Notes: generated by a model not told the origin, from the sequence alone. A stretch of 64,000 nucleotides of DNA from Cyanophora paradoxa (GCA_004431415.1 QPMI01000256.1:25131-89130); one strand, 5' to 3'; shown: positions 10,657 to 23,057, counted from the first letter of the stretch. Translations and numbers: made by a program.

Positions 10657-12652
10657 ATGGCTCCCCGCGCATTCGAGAATGAGCCCGTCGCCGCCGCGGC
10701 CGCGGCGGGCGATCGTCACGCGCCATCGTCGGGCAAGGACCGCCAGGCTAGCGGCGAGCCGCTGGACTGGGCGGCTCTCCCCGAAATTAACTTCAACTAC
10801 GGAACGGTGTGCACGCCCTTGCCGCGCCCGCCCGCTCCCGCGCCGCCTCGCCGACGGCCCCGCGTGCCGCGTGGCACGCGCCCAGCTCCGCAAAGCCATC
10901 CCCAAGGAGTGCTTCGTCCGCAACACCTGGCTCTCCATCGCGTGCGTCGTGCACCTCGCGGTCGCATCATTGTGATCATCGAATCATGTCGCAACCTCCA
11001 GGTACATGATCCGCTCCTACATCTTCGCGGCGGCGCTCCTCGGGGGTGTCTGGTACCTCAACTCGGTGTTCCCGCGCTGGGCCATGTACCTCGTGCGCCC
11101 CCGCGCCTCGGCCGGCGCCCGTCCCGCGTGACGTGTTGGCGGGATCGCCGGGCAGGTGTGGCCGGCGTACTGGGTGGCCCAGGGAACCGTCTTCTGGGGC
11201 TTCTTCACCGTCGGGCACGACTGCGGCCACGGCAGCTTCTCGCCCTCGCGCATGGTCAACAACATCTGCGGTGGGCGCCGCCGCCTGCGCCCCGCCGGCG
11301 CCGCCCCGCCGCTGACCTCTGCGCAGGCCACCTCACCCACGCGCCGCTGCTGGTCCCGTACCACTCCTGGCGCATCAGGTGCCCCCCTCGGCGGCCCCGG
11401 GGGCGCGCGGCTGCGCGGCCGGCTGACGGCGTGGCAGCCACGCGCACCACCACGCGCTCACGGGGAACGTGGACGAGGACGAGAGCTGGTACCCTACCCT
11501 CAAGTCGGACTACTACAGCATGTCCCATATCATCTACTTCGTCCGCTTCGAGCTCGTGCGCCGCCCCGCCCCCGCCCCGCGGCCCCCGCCCCTCCGGGCG
11601 CCCCGCAGCTCACGAGGGGGGCCGGCCGGAAGATCTGGCTCATCGTCGGGTGGCCCCTGTACCTGCTGGGCGCCCGCGGCCGCAACGGCGACGACCGCTC
11701 CCACTTCGACCCCCGCATGCAGTCCGCCCGCCCCGAGAGCCCCGCCCGACGCGGCGCCGAGGCTGAGGGGGGCGGGGCAGGCTCTTCAAGGAGGGCGACA
11801 AGCCCGGGGTGATCTTCTCGTCTGCGGCGGTCTTCGCGATGATCGGGGCGCTGGTGGCGCTGGGCCAGCGCGTGGGCCACCTCAGCGTCTTCCTCTCGTA
11901 CGGGCCCCCCTACCTCGTCTTCTGCTTCTGGATCACCGCCGTCACCTTCCTCCACCACACCGTGCCCCCCGGCCCCCGCCGAGCACCCCAGCGCCCCCCT
12001 CTGAGCCTCGGAGGCCCCCTACAGGAGGTCACCATCCCCTGGTACCGCAAGGGCACCTGGGAGAAGCTCCGCGGCGCCCTCAGGTCCCGCCCCCGCCCCG
12101 CCCCCGCCCCGTCCCGCCCCGCCCTGACGCCGGCGGGGCGGCAGCACGATCGACCGGGACTACGGCGCGCTCGTCAACGACATCTCGCACAACATCGGTG
12201 CCCCGCCCCGCTCTCTCGCCCTGCTCTCGCCCCGCCTGAGCGGCACGGGGCCGCAGGGACGCACGTCGCGCATCACCTCTTCTTCACCATCCCGCACTAC
12301 AACCTCGTCCGCCGCCCCCCCCCCCCCCCCCCCCCCCCCGCCCCCGCCCCCGCGAGCAGCCGGGCGGGCGGGCGGCCGAGGCGTCGGGGGGCGCAGGTGG
12401 AGGCGACCAAGCACCTGGCGCCGGCGCTGGGCCCCTGGTACCACAAGTCGGACCGCGGCATCATCGCCTCCATCCTCAAGTCGTGGCGCGAGTGCCGGTG
12501 CGGGCAGCTCGCCGCGTCGCCGGGGCGGCGCTGCCGGGGGCGGGCGGCGAGCGTCGGGGCGCAGGTACGTGCCGGACGAGGGCAACGTGGTCATGTTCAC
12601 CTCCCCCGAGAAGGAGGCCGCCCAGGAGGCCGCCAAGACCAAGGCCCGCTAG
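10657..12652 (+). CDS. Membrane fatty acid desaturase, FAD2/FAD3 type (delta-12 or omega-3)
   Basis: Thirteen exons: 10657-10806, 10886-~10960, ~11002-11092, 11156-11270, 11327-11378, 11438-11555, 11609-11721, 11781-11961, 12025-12083, 12145-12197, 12257-12306, 12397-12497, 12565-12652. The spliced protein carries all three histidine boxes of acyl-lipid desaturases: HDCGH in exon 4, HAHHH in exon 6 (formed across a splice) and HVAHH in exon 11, plus [12 protein letters not shown] near the N terminus and hydrophobic segments between boxes. It should insert a double bond into membrane-bound C18 acyl chains, in ER or plastid membranes. The exon 2/3 boundary does not fit GT-AG without a one-base shift. 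Delta-12 versus omega-3 specificity cannot be decided from motifs alone. Confidence 0.9.
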
Positions 12653-14343
12653 GCCCCAGCTCGCCAAGCCCCGCCCCCTTCCGATGCCTGCGTTTCTCCG
12701 TCTGCGGCTCGATGATGATTTGATGGGTTTCGATGCTCCGAGCCTCTATCGACGTCAGTATCGCAGTCAGATTTTTTTACAGCCGTATGCGGTTTACAGC
12801 GACATGTGATGATGATGATGAGCCTGACAGTTATTTAAGCGTGATGTATTGTCGTGTCGTGATGCGAATGATAGTTATCGACTTCCCGAATTCCGAACTC
12901 AGCGTGACTAACTGTAACTATGGAGCTTGCATGGAGCTTGGGGGCTCTGAGCTCTCTGATGTACCGTAATACCCCGCGCAAATGTCGTCAGGAGCTCGGA
13001 GTTCCGGCATATGCCGCAGTGCCATATGCATGGTCATGCCATGATGATGCATCCGATCGAGCGGATCATCATGGCCGGGCACTGCGGCATCGGATATCGA
13101 TACTATATATGATAATCGAGACGGTCGGTCATGATCAAAAAGCCTTCAACTTCCCGAGTCCGAAGTTCAATTGCAAGGCCGCTGAGGCTTCGAATTCGAA
13201 ACTTGAAAGCCTTTACATATAAGTTAATTTCGTCCGCGGTGCGGCACTGCGGCATCCGAAAATGCCGGTGATCATGACGGAAATCCGAAAAGTCGACGTA
13301 CGTATACTACGGTACGTATACGACGGTCCGACGTCGACGGTCGGCGCGGAGGCCCCGGGGGGCCTTCAGGCTTACGACCCCGCGCGGGGCCCACTCAGTG
13401 ACGGGGCCACTAGATGAGGCCCTGAGGCAAGCCGTGAGACAGGCTGGCGTCACGGGCCCAGGTGAACTTCGGAACGTTAACAGGCACAGTGCCATCACCG
13501 TGGCACTGCCATGGCCATGGCCACGGCCGCAGCTGCAGTGAGTAAGCAATGCATATGTGCCCAACCGCAGTGCCATGTGCACGGTGCCGGTGCAGGCCGG
13601 GCCATGGACAGCACGGAGTTCGATTTTTAAATGAATTGAAACCCGTTGGACACTGTGACACACCATGGGCATCATCATCATCCCGTAATATGGATGATGG
13701 ATGATGGAATACGCATACGCATACGCATAGGCCTAGGCATCCCCACCCCCATCGAATGCAAGCGAGAAATAGAAATTGAAAATGTCAACTGGCTCGGCAG
13801 CTCTGAAATACAAAGCTGCTCGGAGGCCTTTTTCGGTGCCTGCAGATCTCCAGCAGGGTTTGGGGGTCGAGCAGCCGACAAGGGAGCTCGCGATGGGGAA
13901 GCCAGGGCAAGGAGGCACGAGGGAAGGCGAGGAAGGACAGCGGGCGGAGGGGCGGCTACTGTGCGTGCTCGTGCGCGGCTGCCGGCGGCGGCGTGCCCGG
14001 GGCGCCCCCCGCGGGGAGCGCGCCCGGGGTCGCTGGCTCGGCCCCCCGTCCCCGCTGCCGCGGCGCTGCGGGAAGCCGGATGCCTGCAGCGCCGCAGGCA
14101 GCCGCGGCTGCTCGGGCGCGCCGGGGCCCCCGCTGCGTGCTCGCGGGCCGTCGAGGCGACGCGCTCGAGGGCCGGCGCCGGGGCGGCGTCGGGTGGGCGC
14201 TCGGTGACGGGCGCCGCCTGCGGGACGGGGGCGACCGAGGCGTCGGCGGAGCCGCGGCGGAGGGGAGGCAGACGGACGCGGCGGGCGGGGCGCCCCCGGC
14301 GCCCCCTCCGCCTCCGCGCCGGAGAGGACCTCGCGGGAGCCCT
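12653..14343. other. Spacer between convergent genes
   Basis: 12,653-13,730 is AT-richer intergenic DNA with many short palindromes (GACGTACGTATAC, CATGCCATG) and no supported exon. From ~13,740 to 14,343 the DNA becomes GC-rich; open frames exist on both strands, and the minus strand could hold further C-terminal exons of the beta-helix protein gene (for example LPALKGSREVLSGAEAEG near 14,330), but I cannot place a reliable end. Confidence 0.4.
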
Positions 14344-17300
14344 TCAGCGCCGGCAGCAGCCCGTTCCGGAAGGCCCCGCGCCCCGCCCCGCCGCCCCGCC
14401 CCGCCGGCTGCTGCGGCTGCGGCTCGGGCCGCTGCGGCTGGCCGCTGCCGAGCTCGCCAGCGGAGGCGGGCGCGGGGCGCCCCGCTGGCGCCGCTCGCCG
14501 CCCTCGGGCGATCGCGAGGGCGAGGTGCGGGAGAGGGCGGCGGCGGAGACGGGCCGGGAAGCGGCGGAGGCGGCGGAGGAGCGGCTGGTGGCGGGGGCGG
14601 GGGCGCCCTCGCCCTCGCGGTCCGAGCGGCCGGCGGAGAGGTCGCGGGCGGAGCGCGAGGGGCGCAAAGAGCGCGACGAGGCGGAGCGGTTCAGCGGCGG
14701 CGGCGGCGCCGTCATCTGCCGCGCCCGCCCCGTGAGCCGCGCCGAGGCGGGGCGGGGGGCGGCGTGCGGGGGGCGGGCCTCCCAGATGGAGCGGAGGACG
14801 GGGAGCGCGCGGCCGCCGTCCGAGTCGCGCGAGTCCGCCGACCGCTTGCGCGCCGCCCGCCGCGCCGCCCCCTCCTCCTCCTCCTCCTCGTCCAGCGCCC
14901 GCACCTGCGCTTCCATCAGCGCCCAAGTGTGCCGGGGCGAGGGCCGGGCGGGGCGGCGGGCCGGGACGGGTGCGGCGGGGCCGGCGTGCGTGCTGGCGCT
15001 GCGGTGCGTGGCGGGCCCCGCGGGGCGCCCCGACCGGAAGCTCCGGTTCGTGCGCGCCGAGCGGCTCGAGCGCACCGACCGCTGCCGGCCCTCTCAGCGG
15101 CGCACCGCGGCGGCGCGGGGCAGGGCGGCGCACGGCGGAGGGCGGGGCGGCCTCCGAGGGCGGGGCGGGGGGCAGGGCGAGGCCGGCGGGGTCGTTGAGG
15201 GAAGCGCTGTTGCGCCGCCGTAGGCTCCGGGCCGTCGGCGGCGCGTACGCCCGCCCCGCCGCCGCCTCTCCTGCCGCCCGGGAGCCCCCGGGGCCAGTCA
15301 GGCAGCATAAGAAAGAACAGAGACAGGGGGCGCACCGGAGTCGCGCTTCCCGTCGAGGGAGCGGGCGGAGGGCGGCCCCTCCGAGCGCTGCGAGGCCGGC
15401 GGCTCCTCCTCCCCCTCGCCCGGCGCCAAGTACGCGTACCCCGCCCTCTCGTCGAGCTGACGGGGAGGCTCAGGGGGAAGGGGGGAAGGGGGGAGGGGGA
15501 GGGGGAAGGGAGGGGCGGGGTGGGGCGGGGTCGCGCCTCGTCGATGCCGACGGCGCCGGAGCGGCGGGCGGCGAGGAGGCGCCGCAGGAAGTACGTCCCG
15601 ATGAGCAGCGCCCCTGCCCTCGCCTCGGCCCCGGCGCGACGCGGGCGCGGCGGAGGCGCGGCGGCGCACCGACGGCGAAGGCGACGGCGTTGAACGTGTA
15701 CTGCACGCCCCGCACGTTGTCTGCGGCGCCCCGCCGCGTGAGCGGCCGCCGGCGCGCACGAGCGCCGGCGCGGGCGGCGGGGCGTACACTCGGGCGCGAT
15801 GAACGCCGCGGAGACGACCATCTGCCCGCGCGCCCCCCGGAGGTCGCCGCAGGGCGGCGCGCGTGCATCCCCCCGTGGCGGGGACGCGGCCCCGCACCTC
15901 CATGCACGATGTGAGCATGAGGACGGTGAGGAAGAGCGCTGCGGGGGCACAGGACGATGAGGCGGGAGGCGGGAGGCGGGGCGGGGCGGGGGCCGGGGGG
16001 AGGGGGCGCGCGCGCACTCTCGATGACGTTGTCGAGGGGCTGGCGGTAGGGGCGCGCGAGCCCGTGCAGCGTCACGAAGCTGCCGGCGAGGAGGGCGCAG
16101 CGCCCCGCTCGAGAGCGCACATGTACAGGCGCAGGCGCGGGGCGGGGGCGGGGGCGGGACGGGGCGCACAAGACGGCGGCCAGGAAAAGGGCGAGGGAGC
16201 GGGAGTTGTCGCGGCTGGCGAACTGCGGGGAGGGGAGGCGGGGCGGCCGTCGGGCGGGGGCACCCGGGCCGCCGGAAAGGGGTTGGGGGCGCACGGCAGT
16301 GTCGAGGATGATGAGGACGATGCGGCGCGCCATCACGACCACCTCGTAGAACTGCCGCACACGCCCCCTCAGACGGCGAGGGCGGGGCGGGGCGGGGCGG
16401 GGCGGGGCTGTGGGGCGCGCCTTCCAGGGCGGGCGGTAGCAGGCGAAGACGGAGCCGTACTTCCAGACGACCTCGTCGCTGTAGAGCGAGGCGGTGCCCT
16501 TGCGGCTCTGGACTCCCCCGGGGGCGGGGTGAGAGCGGTGGCGAGCTCAGCGCCTCCGACGTGGCGCACGAGGTAGAGGACGACGACGGAGAGGGCGACG
16601 GGGAGGGCAAAGACGTAGCCCACCATCATGATCCACGCCACCGGCAGCCTGCCCCCGCCCGTGAGCCGCCCCCGCAGGGCCGCGCGAGGGGGCGGCGGCG
16701 GGGCGCGCCAGCGGGTGTACTCGTCGGAGGCGCAGTTGACGGAGGGGAAGCGCCGCAGCACGCGCCTGCGCGGGGGCGCCGGCGCTGAGGGGGCGGCGGA
16801 GGGGGCCCGGCGGCGCGGGGCAGGCGCACTGGCCGCCGACGGGGACACAGTCGAGGTACTTAATTGACTGCGGGCGCCGTGAGAGCCCGCCCCTCCCCCG
16901 GCGAGGGCGGACAGCTCAAGGGGCAGCCGCCGCACCGTGTTGCCGATCGCTGCGGGGCGAAGCGGGGGGGAGGCGTCAGGCGCGAGTCTGGGAGATGGGG
17001 CGGGCGGGGCGGGGGCACCGATGTAGGCGATGGAGGCGATCTGGAAGGCCATGATGAAGAGGCGCCGCTGCAGGGCCGCCCCTACATTGAGCCCCGCAGC
17101 GGGGCGCGGGGGCGTGGGCGCGGGGCGCGCCTGGAGGGCGTGGGATACGCGGCGGCGGCGGCCGGAGCGGAGGCACTCGGCGAGAAGGAGGAGCGCCACG
17201 AATGCGCAGAGCACCGCGAACGCGAACGCCGGGATCCTGCCCGCCACGTGAGCCCGGCGCAGGGGGGCGCTGCGGAGGGGTGGAGGGCGGGCCAGTAGCC

Positions 17301-20300
17301 GAGGAGGGTGCGCTGGACGGGGGAGATGGCGAAGGGGCAGCGGAGGGAGGAGGAGAGGAGGACGTCCCACGAGAGGTTCGAAAAGAGGACCCCCACGTCG
17401 TCCTGCCGCAGGCGTCACGTGCACCGCGGGCGGAACGGGCGGGGGGGCGGGCGGGCGGGGCGTCGGCGCGCGTTCATGACGAGGGAGACCGACTGGACGA
17501 AGAAGATCTGACGGGCGAGAGAGAGGTTGTGAGGGGAGGGGGGGGAGGGGAGGAAGGGCGGGGGGGAGGGGGGTGCGGGGTGGGCGGGCGGGGGCGGGAG
17601 GGCCGCACGGCGCTCTTGAGCTTGCCCGAGGAGGGAAGCCCCGCGGAGAGGAACCTGCGCCGGCAGCGAGGCGTGAGAGGTGGCGGCGGGGCGGGCGAGG
17701 CGGCGGGGCGGGCCAGCAGCCGACGACGAGGGCGACGGCGGCGAGGAGCGGGATGAGCAGCAGCGCGTACTGCGGGTCCTCGCACCGCGCGCACCGCCCT
17801 GCCCAGTCGCCCCCGAACGCCACTCAGCACCCGAGACTCTCTGGGAGGGGCGGGGCGGTGGCGGGAGAGGGCACCGGCCCAGTCGCTGTACCCATCGACG
17901 CAGTCCCCGCAGAGGACGCCCGTCCGGTGCTCCGCGCTGCCGCCCCCGCGATCGGCGCCGGCGCGGGGTGCGCTCGAGTGCGCGGCGCATGTGCACCACG
18001 CGTTCTCGAGCTCGCACTTGCCCCCGGGGCAGCAAAAGCCGCTGGGGCAGCGGAAGACCTGGCGGGCGGGGGCCGTTGAGGGGCGGCGGGGCTTCAGCCC
18101 ACGGGGGCCCGGGGCGCGCGCCTCGGGCCGGGCCGCTGTGAGAGAGGCTGGATCGACCCAGAAGCCCCTCTCAGGCAAAATGAGCGTCTTCCCGGGGCAC
18201 TGCAGGAGAGTTCGGTCTGGCGGAGCGCAGCTGCCGGGGGCGGGAAGCCGGGGGGCGGACGGTGGCGCCGGAGGGGCAGGCCTGGCACACGCCGTCGCCC
18301 CTGAGGTTGTAGGTGCCCGCAGCGCTGCCGGCCGCGGCGTTTGAAGAGGCGCGGGAGGGCGGGGGGCGTCGGGTGGCGGACCAGGGGACGCAGCGGAAGG
18401 AGGTGGGCGACTCGACAGCCGCGTAGCCCGGGGCGCAGGGGAGCACCGAAAGGCGCACCTCCGCCCGCCCCGCCTCTGCGCCCCGCCCCCGCAGCAGTGA
18501 GCGAGGGCGGGGCGGGGGCAAGGGCGGGGTGCGGGGGCCGGGGCCGCGCCGGAGTCGAAGGCGACGGTGAAGTTGCGGGCGGCGGAGCCGTCGACGTAGT
18601 ACGTCGCCTCGAACTCCACCACGCCCCGCTTGAAGACCTGCCCGGGGGGGAGGGGGGAGGCGGAAGCTTAGCGAGGGCCCACGCGCGCGGCGGGGCCGGG
18701 GCGGGGCGGGGCGCGCCTGGATGGACGTGAGGGTGCTGAGGACGAGGCCCTCCGAGGGCCGCAGCTCCGCCAGCAGCGGCCTGCGCCGCCAGCCGCTCGG
18801 GTCGGGCGCGGGGAAGGGCGGCGGGCGGGCTCCGGACGGACGGGTAGGTGGAGGTGACGAGCTGCCCGAGGGCGTCGATGAGGTGCGCGGAGAGCACGAA
18901 GTCCTCTCCTGCCGCCGCCCGCCCTCAGCAGCGCGCGAGGAGAAGACGGGGGGTGGCGGGCGCACCGGGGGCCTTGGCGATGGCTGCCGAGCCGTTCACA
19001 ACGATGCGCTGCGGCCGCGTCGCCCGCACGGGGCCCCAGTCCGCCCCGTTCTCCCGCATCTGGCCCCGAGCGCCGCCTCGCCTCGGCGCCGAGGGGCCGG
19101 GGGGCCCGCGAGGGCGCCCCGGGCACGCACCACGACCCCGCTGTCATCCCCCAGGATCGGCTTGAAGCTGCAGGGGAGGGGCGGAGGGCGTGCGTCACGC
19201 GCCGGGACAAGGTCGCGGGCGGGGGCCGATGCGGGGCGGGGGTGCGGGGCGGGGGCGCACTTGTCGAAGTAGAGGACGCCGCCGGCGATGCTCGCCGCGT
19301 TCTCCGCGAAGGTCGTCCCGTTGAACTGCGCCGGCGCCCCTCAGGAGGCGCGGCGGGGACCAAGAGGCGGGGCGGGGGGACCTGGAGGGTGCTCGCGTCC
19401 CCCTCGAAGTCGGGCCCCACCGCCGCCGCCGCCCCGTACCTGCCCCCGGCGGGGCCCCGCTCAAGGGCGGCCGCTGAGGAGAGGGGGCGGGCGGGGGGCC
19501 CCTAAGGCACCGGGCGCGGTTGCGGAGGACTTGCGAGTCGACGAGATGCGTCACGGCCGCCTTCTTCACGTACACGCCCCCGCTGCACCCGCCCCTCAGC
19601 GCCCGCCAAGGCGCCGCGCGGCGCCCCGGCCCGCACCCCATGGCGGCCTCGTTCTCCGCGATCGTCGCGCCCCGCACGGTCACCTGCCGGCCGCCGGGAG
19701 GCGGGTCACGCCTGCAGGGGCCCCAGCGGGGTGGCTGCGGGGCCGGCGGGCTGGGGCGGGGCGGGGAGGGCGGGGGGGCGCCTTGGCCTGGTTGTCGAGG
19801 AAGAGGGCGCCGCCGCGCTCGCGGGCCGCGTTGCGCAGGAAGCCGCCGCCCTCGATCGAGACCGCCGCGAAGTCGTACACCGCCAGCGCCCCGCCCTCCA
19901 CCGCCGCGTTGTCTGAGCGCCGATAGCACGCTTCAGGGCCGCAGAGGGGGAGGAGGAGGCGCGGCGCGGGTCGGCGCGCCGCTGACGACCGTGTCGCGCA
20001 GCGTCACCACGCTGTGGTCCGAGACCTGTGCCGGCGCCGCCCGATTACGAGAGCGGCGGGGGAGGCTGCGCGGGGGCGGGAGGACGGAGGGGGCGGGCCT
20101 GGAGGGTGCCCTGCGCGGAGGAGCAGTTGGCGATGCGGGAGCCCTCGATGAGCACCGAGATGTCTCCCTGCATGCGCTGCGAGGGCGCCTCGGGCCGGCG
20201 CGGGGCGCTGCGCGGTGCGGGGGCGGGGCGCACGAGGAAGCCGCCGGGGGCGGCCTTGGAGGAGAAGCCCGAGAAGCTCGAGTTGCGGATCGTCACCGAG

Positions 20301-20901
20301 TTGCCGTCCCCCTGCGCTCCTGTCAGGGGCAGCGCGCGCGGGGCGGGGCGGGGCGGGGCGGGCCCAGAGGCCGATGAAGCCGCCGCCCCAGTCCGAGGCG
20401 ACGCCCTCCGCCGCCTCGATCTCCTCCAGCACCGCCGTCGTCTCCCCCCGGTCTGCCCGGGCCCCCCGCCCCCTCGCCCCGGCGCGCGGCGCGGCGGCGG
20501 GGCCGGCGGGGCGCACTGTAGAAGGCGCCCCCCTGCGTGGAGGTCGAGCGGCGGAAGGAGGAGCGCCGCACGGTGATCTTCGACGCCCCCGACATCGTCA
20601 CGTGGCCCCCGCCGCCTGGCCCCGCCTTTTAAGCCCCGCCCCCGCCCCGCCCGCCCCCGGCACGAGCGCACTCTCGCTCGTGTTCTCCTCGAAGGTGCTG
20701 CGGGCGGGGCAGGGCGGCGGAATTCGGCGGGGGGCGCGCGGAGGGGCGCGCGGGGCGGACCAGTCCTCGTAGACGGGGGCGCAGGTGGTGGAGACGGCGA
20801 CGGCCCCGCCCCCGCCCCCGCCCGAGCGGTTCCGCCGGAATACGCTCCGCGCCACCGTCCACCGGTCGTCACCGTAGTGGTATCTGCCGCCGGCCCCTCG
20901 G

Positions 20902-20936
<35 letters not shown>

Positions 20937-21678
20937 CGGGGCCCGCACATGGCTCCCCCGCTCCACGTGCCGGCGTTCCGCTCGAAGAGGCACTCCTCGA
21001 AGCGCGCCGTCGACTGCGCAGCGGGGCGAGGCGGCTGAGCCGGGAGCTGGGCGGGCGGGTGCGCTGGAGGCGGGCTACCGTGAGGCCCGAGTCGGCGGCG
21101 CCGCCGTACGGCGACTCGTTCTCGATGAACCTGGGCTACGAGTTTGCCGGGGGCGCGCGAGGGCACTCCCCTCTGGGCGCACTTGGAGCGTCGGATGAGG
21201 GGCCGGCTGCGGCCCTCGCCGACGAACGCTGCGGGGTGCGCGTCAGCGCGAGGCCTCGACGCGGCCGCCGGGGGCACGGCGCCGGCACCCCCGCCGAAGT
21301 TGTCCGCCTGAGGCGACGGGCGCGGGGTGTGAGATCACGTCAGAGAGTGCGGGGCCGGGGGCGGAGAGGGGAGGCGCACGAAGTTCTTCTCGAAGAGGCA
21401 GTCCTCGAAGACGGCCGCTGGGCCCCGCGTCGGCCTCGGCGCCCGAGGGAGCGGGGCGGGGGCGGGGCGGGCGGGGGGCACCGGAGTCGTCGTGCACCCA
21501 GACGGCGCCGCCGCCGAGCCAGGCGCGGCACTCGCGGAAGGTGACGCGGCGGAAGGTCGGGCTCGCCCCCTTGGCCGCGTACACCCCGCCCCCGGAGCGG
21601 CTCACGTAGGGCAGCGGGCCCCCCGAGCTCGCCGGCGCCAGCCTGCCGCGCCGCGCCGCGCCGCGCCGGTTGGGCGAG

Positions 21679-21720
<42 letters not shown>

Positions 21721-22411
21721 CGGAGAAGGGGAGGGGAAGCGGGGGGCGGACCCGTCGGCGTGGCACTTCTCAAAGACGACGTCCTCGAGGAGGAGGCCGG
21801 CCGACGTGTTCTGCAGCATGTCCACCAGCACGCACCCGCCCTGCCGCGGCTCGCCGGGGGGCGCGGAGGGCGGCGGGGCGGGGCCGGGGGCGCACGACCC
21901 AGCTCCTGCCGCCGCGGAAGGTGAGGCCCCGGATGCGCATGTTCGCCGCCGCGTCGTAGAGGGCCATCACCTGCGCCCCGCCCCTCGCTCCCTTCCGCGC
22001 AGGCGCCCGCCCGCGGGAGCCCGCACCCGCCCTCCGCCCCCGCGTCCAGCACCACGTCTGCGGGGCCGGCGCCGGCCCCACCACGGCCAGGTTCGCCTTC
22101 TCCGGCTGCGCGCGCCGTCGGCCAGCGGCCGGCGGCGGGGCGGGCGGGGACGGCGGGCCTTCAGGTCCGTCTCCGCGTACACGCCCGGCGCCAGGCGGAT
22201 CTCGTCCCCTGCCGAGGCTTCCGCGAACGCTGCCGGGGCGCTCGGGCGCTGGCGACAACAGGCCGCGCAGCGAGGGTGCACCGCGAGCGAGTGTCTTGCA
22301 GGGCGCGGAGCGGCCGCAGCCGGCAGCGTCCGAGCCGGCCTTGGCGTCCACCTGTAGCGTCGCGCCCGCCGCCGATCCCAGCACGCAGGCGAGCAGCAGG
22401 ACGCCGGCCAT
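14344..22411 (-). CDS. Giant beta-helix / Cys-rich / polytopic membrane protein (Pmp-like)
   Basis: Start chosen at 22411 for its signal peptide (MAGVLLLACVLGSAAGA). About 6 kb follow of short exons with Pmp/parallel-beta-helix rungs (LEDVVFEKCHA, SGGGVYAAKGASPTFRR, FRECRAWLGGGAVW, SVTIRNSSFSGFSS). A Cys-rich juxtamembrane part comes next (GDGVCQACPSGA ~18,280; FRCPSGFCCPGG; GVLCGDCVDGYSDW ~17,900), then many hydrophobic helices (YALLLIPLLAAVALVVGCW ~17,740; IPAFAFAVLCAFVALLLLAE ~17,210; VAWIMMVGYVFALPVALSVV ~16,610) and an acidic/Ser-Arg-rich tail (ALMEAQVRALDEEEEEE ~14,900). Such beta-helix receptors with TRP-like channel regions are known from algae and oomycetes; function unknown. The frame near 22,065 is broken by one base relative to the partial copy at 4.9-5.6 kb, perhaps an assembly error. 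The end is approximate. Confidence 0.7.
20903..20936. repeat. 34-nt G homopolymer in an intron (C on the sense strand)
   Basis: Uninterrupted G run between two beta-helix exons of the minus-strand membrane protein gene, so the transcript would carry C34. Similar C-on-sense runs are at 12,315-12,339 and 33,297-33,328 in plus-strand genes. Confidence 0.9.
21680..21720. repeat. 41-nt G homopolymer at a duplication breakpoint
   Basis: G41 within an intron of the membrane protein gene. Homology with the truncated copy at 4,889-5,585 begins at the very next base (21,721), so the run coincides with a rearrangement boundary. Confidence 0.9.
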
Positions 22412-23057
22412 CCTCAAAGAGGTCCGCCCGCTGCCGCCATCTTGAGCGTTGCGCCGCTCCCTCTCCTGAGAGCGTGATACAGATATAGCACAGGAGTCGA
22501 AGATGACCGCTAGTGCGAGGCGGCGATGCCGGCTGCTGGCCAGCAGCGGGTGCGCAACACGGGGGACCAAGTTCTTAGGTGGTCGGTATTGCTGATGCGT
22601 GGATAGGCCCTTTAAGGTTCGATCTCCGACGCTCCGGGAGGCGTGTGCAAGTGAGCTCGAGCCGCCGGCTGGAATGGACGTACTCCGCCGAGTCCGGTCT
22701 GATCTCCGACTCGTCCAGCTCGAGCGAGGTCGACGTCTCTGCTGGTGCAGGCTGTCTCTAGCTTCAAGGCCTAGGCTTGCGCACACACGCGCAGCACTCC
22801 GGCTAGCTGCACCGCCGCGGCGCCCGGTCGACGTCCGCGCGGCTATACAGCTCCGATCTTGGCGACGTCCCTGCTTGTACCCCGCACGAGTTTAAAAAAC
22901 TCAAAGCCGATTGAAATTGCCTTGAGCGAAGAATCATTGAAGAAAAACCGCAGAGCCTCTACTGGCCCTCTAGGGAGGCTGCTGCGGAGGCAGAGCTTTC
23001 TGAACACGGACGGGGGACCGTCGCGCCGACCGCTGCGGAGCCTGCGGACTCAGTGGG

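Noticed and set aside
13646-15223. A 525-codon open frame on the plus strand
   Set aside because: It lies opposite the C-terminal region of the minus-strand membrane protein gene; translation is Arg/Gly/Ala low complexity. Stop codons are rare in all frames at this GC content.
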